Positions 22,271-29,532 of a stretch of 36,784 bases of DNA are shown here, piece by piece. The notes beneath the pieces are model-generated. The model ran no database searches and had not been told where the DNA came from. It saw only the letters and a list, made by a program, of their open reading frames with translations. Position 1 is the stretch's first letter. Each line of letters begins with the position of its first letter. Made by a program: the position numbers and the translations under genes. This DNA is from Clostridia bacterium (GTDB lineage Bacteria > Bacillota > Clostridia > Christensenellales > Aristaeellaceae): positions 1 to 36,784 of the forward strand of contig JAFRTK010000079.1 of assembly GCA_017427165.1 (NCBI GenBank). Reading direction: 5' to 3'.

Positions 22271-24859
22271 TCACTTCGCCTCGGCCCAGTTCTTCCCCTG
22301 GTGAACCTCCGCCACCAGCGGCACCCGCAGCTCCATCGCGCCTTCCATGGCTTCCCGCAGAAGTCCGGCCGCCCGCTCTGCTTCCTCCGGCGGGCATTCC
22401 AGCAGCAGTTCATCGTGCACCTGCAGGATCAGGCGGCTTTGCATCCCGGCCTCCCGCAGCGCCTTGTCCACCCGGACCATCGCCAGCTTGATGATATCCG
22501 CCGCCGTGCCCTGCACCGGCGTGTTCATCGCCGCGCGTTTCCCGAATTCGCGCACCGGCGCCTTCGGGGACTGCAGCTCCGGCAGGTACCGCCGCCGGCC
22601 CATCAGCGTGCGGGCATATCCGTTCTTCACGCCCTCCGCCGCGAACTCATCCATGAACCGCTTCACCCCGGGGTATTTCCGGAAGTATTTCTCAATGAAT
22701 TCCGCAGCCTCCCGGCGGCTCACGCCGGTGTTCCGGCTCAGGCCGAAGCCGCTGATGCCGTAGATCAGGCCGAAGTTCACCGCCTTCGCGCGGCTGCGCA
22801 GCTCCGGCGTGACCCAGTCCTTCGGCACATCGAAGATTTCCGACGCCGTGCGCGTATGGATATCCTCACCGTTGCGGAAGGCGTCCAGCAGCGCCGGATC
22901 CCCGGAAAAATGTGCCATCAGGCGCAGCTCAATCTGGCTGTAGTCGGCGTCCAGCAGGATCCATCCCTCCCGGGGAAGGAATGCCTCGCGGATTTCCCGC
23001 CCTTCCTCCGTGCGCACCGGGATGTTCTGCAGGTTCGGCTCGGATGAGGAAATCCGCCCGGTGGCCGTTGCCGTCTGGTCAAATGTGGAATGCACCCGGC
23101 CGCCCGCGTCCACCAGGGGCAGCAGGCCTTCCACATAGGTGCCGTTCAGTTTCGCCAGCTGGCGGTACCGCAGCAGCGGCTCAATCACATCCGGCGCGTC
23201 CCAGCGCAGGCCTTCCAGCACCTCCGCCGAGGTCGAATAACCCTTGCTGGTCTTTTTCCCGTGGGGAAGCCCCATCTTTTCAAACAGCACCTCGCCCAGC
23301 TGCTGCGGGCTGTTCAGGTTGAACGCCTCGCCGCCGGATGCCGCGATCACCTCATTCCGCCGCCGGTCGATTTCCGCGGCATATTTCTTTCCCAGCTCCC
23401 GCAGGAACGCGGTATCCACCGAGAAACCGGCCTTTTCCATCCGGAACAGCACAAAGCTCAGCGGCATTTCCACTTCCCGCATCAGGGGCATCATGCCGTC
23501 TGCCTCCACCTGCGCGCGCTGCCAGGCCTGCAGGGAGCACAGCGTTGCCGCGTCCTCCGGCAGGTCCGGGCACAGCGCCTTCATGCGGTAACTCTTCTCC
23601 TGCGGGTTCAGCAGGTAGGCCGCCAGCATCGTATCCCAGCCAAAGGTTTCCGGCAGGGGCAGTCCCGCCCGGTCCAGCCGCCGCAGCCAGGTCTTTCCGT
23701 CGTGCACCACGGTGGTTCCTTTGCGGATTTCCCCGGCCAGCAAGCCCAGCACCTCGCCCGGGTCCATGCCGGGGTTCAGCAGGTCGCCGCCGAGCGTAAT
23801 CACCGCCCGCGCGCCGCTTTCCTTCGCCATAGAAACGGTCAGGTCATCCATCCACAGGCACAGGGGGCCTTCCTCGCCGGCGGCCTTTTCCAGCCACGTG
23901 CGGATTGCCTCCGGGCTGTCCGGGGTATCCGCCGCGCGGAACTGCAGCATCGTCATCGCGGGACGGGTTTCCCCCGTTCCGCCCGGTGCCGCCGCGCTGC
24001 CTTCACCGTCCGATTCCAGGCGCTTGATAATGCTGTTCAGCTTCAGTTTCTGCAGCGCGGGAATGCCCTTTTTCAGGTCCGGCAGCTGGCAGTCCGAAAG
24101 CCGGAATTCCACCGGCGCGTCCCGCCGGATCGTCGCCAGCTGTTTGGAAAACCGGGCCTGTTCCGCCCAGGTTGCCAGCTTCTCGCCCAGCTTTCCCTTA
24201 ACGTTTCCGGCGTTGTCCAGCACGTTTTCCAGTGTGCCGTATTCCTGCAGCAGCTTCACCGCGGTCTTGTCGCCGACCCCGGGAACCCCGGGAATATTGT
24301 CACTCGAGTCCCCGGCCAGGCCCTTCCAGTCCGTCACCTGCGCGGGGGTAAACCCGTATTCCTCATAAACCTTTTCCGGGGTAAAGCGGATCGTCTCCGA
24401 AATGCCCTTCCGGGTAAACATCAGCTCCGTTCCGCCGCCCACCAGCTGCAGCGCGTCCCGGTCGCCGGTCAGCACCAGCGGCGCCGCGCCGGCATCCGCG
24501 CCTTTCAGGCTCAGCGTGCCCAGCAGGTCGTCCGCTTCCCAGCCCTGCAGGGAATACCGGCGGATGCCCATATCATCCAGCAGGGAATGGATCGTTTCAA
24601 ACTGCTGCCGAAGCTCCGGCGGGGTCGCCGCCCGTCCGGCCTTGTATTCCGCGTATACCGTGTGGCGGAAGGTCGGTCCGTGCTCGTCAAAGCATACGGC
24701 GGCATACTGCACGTTCTCCTCCCGGATCACCTTCAGCAGCATGCTCAGGAAGCCGTATACCGCGTTGGTATAAACGCCGTCCGCGTCCATCAGGGGAAGC
24801 GCGTGGAATGCCCGGTGCATCAGGCTGTTTCCGTCCACCAGCAGGAATGTATCTTTCAT
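22271..24859 (-). CDS. polA: DNA polymerase I
   Basis: An 862-residue repair and Okazaki-fragment-processing polymerase. Residues 1-290 are the 5'-3' exonuclease (LLVDGNSLMHRAFHA near the start, DWKGLAGDSSDNIPGVPGVG helix-hairpin region). Residues about 300-480 occupy the 3'-5' exonuclease position but lack the acidic metal-binding set (the first motif reads WMDDLTV), so proofreading is probably absent, as in Bacillus-type enzymes. The polymerase domain has motif A DADYSQIELRLMAHFSGD, motif B RAKAVNFGLIYGISGFG and motif C LQVHDELLLE. ATG 24859 is preceded by AAGGAT. Transcribed divergently from rimO. Confidence 0.97.
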   Translation of the reverse strand: MKDTFLLVDGNSLMHRAFHALPLMDADGVYTNAVYGFLSMLLKVIREENVQYAAVCFDEHGPTFRHTVYAEYKAGRAATPPELRQQFETIHSLLDDMGIRRYSLQGWEADDLLGTLSLKGADAGAAPLVLTGDRDALQLVGGGTELMFTRKGISETIRFTPEKVYEEYGFTPAQVTDWKGLAGDSSDNIPGVPGVGDKTAVKLLQEYGTLENVLDNAGNVKGKLGEKLATWAEQARFSKQLATIRRDAPVEFRLSDCQLPDLKKGIPALQKLKLNSIIKRLESDGEGSAAAPGGTGETRPAMTMLQFRAADTPDSPEAIRTWLEKAAGEEGPLCLWMDDLTVSMAKESGARAVITLGGDLLNPGMDPGEVLGLLAGEIRKGTTVVHDGKTWLRRLDRAGLPLPETFGWDTMLAAYLLNPQEKSYRMKALCPDLPEDAATLCSLQAWQRAQVEADGMMPLMREVEMPLSFVLFRMEKAGFSVDTAFLRELGKKYAAEIDRRRNEVIAASGGEAFNLNSPQQLGEVLFEKMGLPHGKKTSKGYSTSAEVLEGLRWDAPDVIEPLLRYRQLAKLNGTYVEGLLPLVDAGGRVHSTFDQTATATGRISSSEPNLQNIPVRTEEGREIREAFLPREGWILLDADYSQIELRLMAHFSGDPALLDAFRNGEDIHTRTASEIFDVPKDWVTPELRSRAKAVNFGLIYGISGFGLSRNTGVSRREAAEFIEKYFRKYPGVKRFMDEFAAEGVKNGYARTLMGRRRYLPELQSPKAPVREFGKRAAMNTPVQGTAADIIKLAMVRVDKALREAGMQSRLILQVHDELLLECPPEEAERAAGLLREAMEGAMELRVPLVAEVHQGKNWAEAK

Positions 24860-24893
24860 GGTATCCTTGTCCTCACAGCGTATTTCTTTTCAT

Positions 24894-24922
24894 ATTATAT
24901 GAAACGTCCGCTTTTCTGTCCA
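24894..24922 (-). promoter_or_regulatory. polA promoter
   Basis: On the minus strand TGGACA (24922-24917), a 17-bp spacer and a perfect TATAAT (24899-24894), 35 bp before ATG 24859. Confidence 0.7.
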
Positions 24923-24925
24923 TTC

Positions 24926-24954
24926 TTTTCAAAAAGGGGGAATCATGGTATACT
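24926..24954 (+). promoter_or_regulatory. rimO-pgsA promoter
   Basis: TATACT (24949-24954) with a weak -35 TTTTCA (24926-24931) at 17 bp. It is arranged back to back with the polA promoter. The leader to ATG 25028 would be about 67 nt. Confidence 0.5.
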
Positions 24955-25027
24955 TTGTTCCGGTTATATATGATAGAAACAGACCGCGGCTGCGTACAGC
25001 GGGCGGTCGGGAAGGGGCGGATCCGGC

Positions 25028-26344
25028 ATGGCGTATAAAGTCGGTGTGGTTTCCCTCGGCTGCAACAAAAACCGGGTGGATACCGAGATCGCGCTGGGCC
25101 TGCTGAAGGACCGGGGCTATGTCTTCACGGCGGACCCGGCCGAGGCGGATATCCTGATGGTTAATACCTGCGGGTTTATTGAGTCCGCCCGGGAAGAATC
25201 CATCAATACCATCATCGAGATGGGCGAATATAAAAAGTCCGGCCGCTGCCGCGCGCTGGTGGTCACTGGCTGCCTGGCCCAGCGGTATGAAAAGGCCCTC
25301 CTGGAGGAGCTGCCGGAGATCGACCTGCTTCTCGGCGTCAACCAGTATGCCTCCCTGCCGGACGAACTGGACAAGGTGCTCAGCGGAAACCGTATCAGCC
25401 GCTGCCAGGATGACTTCAGCTACCTGGAGCACGACCGTGTGCTCACCACCCCCGGCTATTCCGCCTATGTGCGGATCGGGGAGGGCTGCTCCAACCGCTG
25501 CGCGTTCTGCGCGATTCCGCTGATCCGGGGTCCGTACCGCAGCCGGAAGGAAGCGGATATCCTCGGTGAAATCCGTTCCCTGGCTTCCCGGGGCGTGCGG
25601 GAGCATATCCTGGTCGCCCAGGATACCACCCGCTACGGAACCGACGGGGGAAAGCATTCCGCCCTGCCGGATCTGATGCGCAAAGCCGCCGCGATTGACG
25701 GCGTGGACTGGCTCCGCGTGCTTTACTGCTATCCGGATGAAACCAGCGACGAACTGCTGGACGTTCTCGCGGAAACGGATAATATCTGCCCCTACCTCGA
25801 TATTCCGATCCAGCATGTCAACCGGGAAATGCTCCGGGCCATGCGCCGCCGCGGTACCCGGGAGGATATCGTGCGCTGCGTCCGCGGCGCGCGGGAGCGC
25901 GGGCTGACCCTGCGCACCAGCCTGATCGTCGGCTTCCCCGGCGAAACAGAAGACCAGTTTAAAGAGCTGCTGGACTTTGTTGAAGAAACGGAGTTTGACC
26001 GTATGGGCGCCTTTATCTTCTCCCCGGAAGAGAATACGCCCGCCGCGGATATGCCGGACCAGGTCCCGGAGGAAATCAAGCAGGAACGCTTTGACCGCCT
26101 GATGACGCTGCAGCAGTCGGTTTCCCTGAAGCGGAATACCGCCCGGATCGGAAGCATTGAACAGGTCCTGGTGACCGATACGGGCGAAGACGGCGTGTGC
26201 CTGGGACGCAGCAGCCGCGAAGCGCCGGAAACAGACGGGGAAATTGTGGTCGACTGCGGGAATACGATGCCCGAAGCCGGACAGATGATCCCTGTCGAGA
26301 TCACCGGCGCGGATACCTATGACCTGAGGGGGAAAATGCTGTGA
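25028..26344 (+). CDS. rimO: Ribosomal protein S12 methylthiotransferase RimO
   Basis: A 438-residue radical-SAM enzyme that adds a methylthio group to an aspartate of ribosomal protein S12. The N-terminal domain has the three cluster cysteines in SLGCNKNRVD, VNTCGFI and TGCLAQ. The radical-SAM cluster motif is CSNRCAFC (CxxxCxxC), in RIGEGCSNRCAFCAIP. The C-terminus (about 375-438) is a TRAM domain. SLGCNKNRVDTE distinguishes it from the tRNA enzyme MiaB. The stop overlaps the GTG start of pgsA. Confidence 0.95.
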   Translation: MAYKVGVVSLGCNKNRVDTEIALGLLKDRGYVFTADPAEADILMVNTCGFIESAREESINTIIEMGEYKKSGRCRALVVTGCLAQRYEKALLEELPEIDLLLGVNQYASLPDELDKVLSGNRISRCQDDFSYLEHDRVLTTPGYSAYVRIGEGCSNRCAFCAIPLIRGPYRSRKEADILGEIRSLASRGVREHILVAQDTTRYGTDGGKHSALPDLMRKAAAIDGVDWLRVLYCYPDETSDELLDVLAETDNICPYLDIPIQHVNREMLRAMRRRGTREDIVRCVRGARERGLTLRTSLIVGFPGETEDQFKELLDFVEETEFDRMGAFIFSPEENTPAADMPDQVPEEIKQERFDRLMTLQQSVSLKRNTARIGSIEQVLVTDTGEDGVCLGRSSREAPETDGEIVVDCGNTMPEAGQMIPVEITGADTYDLRGKML

Positions 26345-26874
26345 ACCTGCCAAACAAACTGAGCATCATCCGGGTTGCGCTGATCCCGGTTATTGTGATC
26401 CTGCTTTACCAGCAATCAGATGCCTGCCGCATCATTGCCGGCGCGCTGTTCATCATCGCGTCGCTTACGGATTTCCTCGACGGGTTTATCGCCCGCAAAT
26501 ACAATCTGGTCACCAATTTCGGCAAATTCATTGATCCTGTTGCCGACAAGCTCCTGGTGCTGACCACGCTGATCATGCTGCTGCACCGCGGCCAGATGGA
26601 AGCATGGATCATCATCATCATTCTCTGCCGCGAACTGGCGGTGGACGGTCTCCGCCTCGTTGCCGTTACACAGGGAAAGGTCATCGCGGCCAGTCCCTTC
26701 GGCAAGATCAAAACCACCTGCCAGATGATCATGATCACTGCCGCCATCCTGTTGAATCAGGCTGCGTTTTCCACATGGTATATGATCATTCTCACGGTTG
26801 CGGCAGTTGTGATGACGCTGTTCTCCGCCGTTGATTACTTCATGAAAAACCGTGCGGTTTTCAGCGAAAACTGA
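26341..26874 (+). CDS. pgsA: CDP-diacylglycerol-glycerol-3-phosphate 3-phosphatidyltransferase
   Basis: A 177-residue membrane enzyme making phosphatidylglycerol phosphate, the committed step to acidic phospholipids. The CDP-alcohol phosphotransferase motif is complete: DFLDGFIARKYNLVTNFGKF then IDPVADK, fitting DG-x2-AR-x8-G-x3-D-x3-D. Several hydrophobic segments follow. The start is GTG 26341, sharing GTGA with the rimO stop, so the genes are translationally coupled. Acidic phospholipids help recycle DnaA, and this gene directly borders the putative origin. That link is contextual only. Confidence 0.94.
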   Translation: MNLPNKLSIIRVALIPVIVILLYQQSDACRIIAGALFIIASLTDFLDGFIARKYNLVTNFGKFIDPVADKLLVLTTLIMLLHRGQMEAWIIIIILCRELAVDGLRLVAVTQGKVIAASPFGKIKTTCQMIMITAAILLNQAAFSTWYMIILTVAAVVMTLFSAVDYFMKNRAVFSEN

Positions 26875-27217
26875 TGTTTTCCACAGGTATTTTATCCACA
26901 GCCTGTGAATTATGTGAATTTTGTGGATAAAGTGTTTTTCTTCCGGATCATTTTCTTCCGGGAGGGATCCCGGTCCGGGACAGCCATCCGGTTTTCCGGT
27001 CCAAAAGAAGGAGTTTTTCCCGGGTAAATGGAATATACTCTGGAAGAACTGTTGATAACCGGCGGGCTTGTCCACATATTCCGCAACACGGAAATTCTTT
27101 TGTTTTCGTTATTCCGGAGGGTTTTCCACAGGATTCACACCCCCTATAACGATGACGAATATTGAATATATTAATAATGATTATCTCCACCGCAAACAGG
27201 GAAAGAGGTTGAACCGA
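26875..27217. other. oriC: Putative chromosomal replication origin (oriC)
   Basis: This 343-bp gap between pgsA and dnaN holds no gene. It contains DnaA boxes fitting TTWTNCACA: 26877-26885 (+), a perfect TTATCCACA at 26892-26900 (+), a perfect one at 26930-26922 (-), and 27122-27130 (+). One-mismatch boxes lie at 27058-27050 (-) and 27068-27076 (+). An AT-rich stretch (about 27144-27184, with GAATATATTAATAATGATTA) could be the unwinding element. Position next to dnaN-recF, the parS sites close by and outward gene orientation all agree. The dnaN promoter should lie here too, but no clear one was placed. Confidence 0.8.
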
Positions 27218-28333
27218 ATGATTTTCAGCATGAACGCGCAGGATCTTCTGGAAGGGCTGAACACCGTTACCCGGGCATTGTCCGCCCGGCCGGCCAAACA
27301 GATTCTGGAAGGTGTATTGATTTCCGCGGATGACGGACGGGTGCAGCTCACCTGTTCCGACGGTTCGTTGGTCATTGAGTATACGAATGCCGCCGCCATC
27401 CAGGAGGAAGGCCAGACGGTACTTCCGGGACGGCTGTTTACGGAGCTGATCCGCAAAATGCCGGCCGGCACGGTCAACATTTCCGTTACGGACAACCGTA
27501 CGGCGACCATCCGCTGCATGAAGAACCGCAGCAACCTGGCGGTCATGAATGCAGCGGAATATCCGGAAATTAATCCGCTGTCCGGCGGATCACAGGTCAA
27601 GATTCCCCAGAAGAAGCTGAAGGAAATGATTTCCCATGTGGTCTTCGCGATTGCAACGGATGAAAGCCGCCAGATCCTGACGGGCAGCCTCCTGGAGGTC
27701 AGCCGCAGTGAGGCACGCCTGGTTGCGCTGGACGGATTCCGCCTGTCCATGCAGAAGCTGTTCCAGCCCTTTGAGCTTCCGGAAGGGAAGGACGTTGTCA
27801 AGGCGATCATTCCCGGAAAAGTGCTCAATGAACTGTCCAGGATTCTGCCGGATGATGAGGCGTTCTGCACCATGATGTTCAGCCAGAACCGCATGCAGTG
27901 CACCTTCGGGAATATCCGCCTGTCCAGCGTCCTGCTGGCCGGGGAATACATTGATTACCGCCGGATCCTGCCCACGGATTTCAAAACGGAAGCCCGGGCC
28001 AACCGGACGGCGGTTGCGGACGCGATTGAGCGCGCAGGCCTGATGGCGCGGGAGGGAAAGAACAACCTCATTAAGATGAGTTTCCGCGGGGATGTGCTGC
28101 GCATCACCTCCAACGCTGAGCTGGGCGATGTGGAGGAAGAGATGGAAGCGTCCCTGATCGGCGAACCGGTGGATATCGCGTTCAATGCCCGGTATATCAC
28201 GGATGTGATCCGCAATGTATCGGACGAGAACCTCTGCATGAAGTTCAATTCAAGCGTCAGCCCCTGCGTGGTTGTCCCGCAGACCGGTGACGAGTATATT
28301 TACCTGATCCTGCCGGTGCGTGTATTTCAATGA
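27218..28333 (+). CDS. dnaN: DNA polymerase III beta subunit (sliding clamp)
   Basis: A 371-residue clamp that encircles DNA and tethers the replicative polymerase. ATG 27218 lies behind AGAGGT at normal spacing. An in-frame ATG at 27068 would run through the DnaA boxes and add 50 unconserved residues, so it is rejected. Three clamp domains of similar size are recognisable, with the conserved ATDESRQILTG and ARLVALDGFRLS in domain 2 and the C-terminal YIYLILPVRVF. The stop overlaps recF (ATGA). Confidence 0.96.
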   Translation: MIFSMNAQDLLEGLNTVTRALSARPAKQILEGVLISADDGRVQLTCSDGSLVIEYTNAAAIQEEGQTVLPGRLFTELIRKMPAGTVNISVTDNRTATIRCMKNRSNLAVMNAAEYPEINPLSGGSQVKIPQKKLKEMISHVVFAIATDESRQILTGSLLEVSRSEARLVALDGFRLSMQKLFQPFELPEGKDVVKAIIPGKVLNELSRILPDDEAFCTMMFSQNRMQCTFGNIRLSSVLLAGEYIDYRRILPTDFKTEARANRTAVADAIERAGLMAREGKNNLIKMSFRGDVLRITSNAELGDVEEEMEASLIGEPVDIAFNARYITDVIRNVSDENLCMKFNSSVSPCVVVPQTGDEYIYLILPVRVFQ

Positions 28334-29496
28334 TCATCCAGGATATCACACTGCGTAATTTCCGGAATTACCGGGAGATGACACTCCTTCCTCACGAAGG
28401 AGTGAATCTCTTTTTCGGCGCAAATGGCTCGGGCAAAACGAACCTGCTCGAAGCTATACATTACTGCGCCCTCGGAAAGAGCCACCGGATCACCGGGGAC
28501 CAGAGCGCGGTGCGGATGGGTGAACAGTTCGGTGTGTGTGAAATCACGGTGATGACCGGCGGGGTCCGCCGGAAAATCACCATTCGTTTGGTACCTAACG
28601 ATTTAAATAAAAAAACGATCCTGATAGACGGAAAGCGGATCCAGCGGTTTTCGGACATGATGGGCTGCCTGCAGTGCGTCATCTTTTCCCCGGAGGACCT
28701 TGGGCTGATCAAGGAAGGACCGTCCCTGCGCCGCAGGTACCTGGACATGATGATCAGCCAGGTGAACCGGGGGTATTTTATTGCCCTGCAGCAGTACCGT
28801 TCCGGGCTGGAGCAGCGCAATGCCCTGCTGCGGAACCTGCGGGTCAACGGCGGAACGGGAAAGAACCTGCTGCCGGATTTTGAGCAGGCCATGGCGGGAC
28901 CGGCCGCGGCGATTGTCGCCGGGCGGAGTAAAATCGTGGAACTGCTCAGCGACCTGGGAGCGGAAACATACCGCAATATTTCCGGGCTGGACAGGGAGGA
29001 GTTCCGGGTCAGCTATCATTCATCCCTGCGGGAAGCGGAAAATCCGGAAGAGGCGTTTCTCGCGCAGATGGCGGAAAGCCGGGAGGATGATATCCGGACC
29101 GGGGTCACGTCTGTCGGTCCCCACCGGGATGACCTGAACCTGTCGCTGAACAAAAAGAACATGAAGGTCTTCGCGTCCCAGGGACAGATCCGGACCGCCG
29201 CGCTGAGCCTGAAGCTGGCACAGATGAAGGTACTCAGGCAGGTCGGCGGGGAGACGCCGGTATTGCTGCTGGATGATGTGATGAGCGAGTTGGATAAGAA
29301 CCGCCGCCGCCGGCTGGTATCGGAAATCAGTGATTACCAGACGTTCATCACCTGCACAGATGAGAGCGACCTGGAGCTGGATGGCGATTACCGGGTGTAC
29401 CGTGTCAGCGCGGAAGACGGAACTGCGGATATTGAGGAAACAAATGCCGGGGAGTCGATTCCGCTTGCGGAACCGGCGGAACCGGATTTCAGCTGA
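28330..29496 (+). CDS. recF: DNA replication and repair protein RecF
   Basis: A 388-residue SMC-like ATPase that helps load RecA at gaps. Walker A is FGANGSGKTNLLEAIHYC (about 29-46). The signature region has SQGQIRTAALSLKLA, and Walker B LLLDDVMSELD. ATG 28330 shares ATGA with the dnaN stop. The C-terminal 25 residues are acidic and not conserved. The coding region ends 2 bp before a parS palindrome. Confidence 0.96.
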   Translation: MIIQDITLRNFRNYREMTLLPHEGVNLFFGANGSGKTNLLEAIHYCALGKSHRITGDQSAVRMGEQFGVCEITVMTGGVRRKITIRLVPNDLNKKTILIDGKRIQRFSDMMGCLQCVIFSPEDLGLIKEGPSLRRRYLDMMISQVNRGYFIALQQYRSGLEQRNALLRNLRVNGGTGKNLLPDFEQAMAGPAAAIVAGRSKIVELLSDLGAETYRNISGLDREEFRVSYHSSLREAENPEEAFLAQMAESREDDIRTGVTSVGPHRDDLNLSLNKKNMKVFASQGQIRTAALSLKLAQMKVLRQVGGETPVLLLDDVMSELDKNRRRRLVSEISDYQTFITCTDESDLELDGDYRVYRVSAEDGTADIEETNAGESIPLAEPAEPDFS

Positions 29497-29497
29497 A

Positions 29498-29517
29498 ATT
29501 GTTTCACGTGAAACAAT
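29498..29517. other. parS: parS centromere-like site 1
   Basis: The 16 bases TGTTTCACGTGAAACA (29500-29515) match the ParB-binding consensus TGTTNCACGTGAAACA exactly. The palindrome extends 2 bp on each side. It fills most of the 36-bp gap between recF and addA. Confidence 0.92.
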
Positions 29518-29532
29518 CACCGGGGTGAGCAT

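Noticed and set aside
23090..24973. Open frame of 627 codons opposite polA
   Set aside because: It is the antisense of a universally conserved gene and is rich in Arg/His/Gln as such shadows are.
27068..27217. N-terminal extension of dnaN to ATG 27068
   Set aside because: It would cover DnaA boxes and the AT-rich stretch, lacks conserved residues, and ATG 27218 has a ribosome-binding site.
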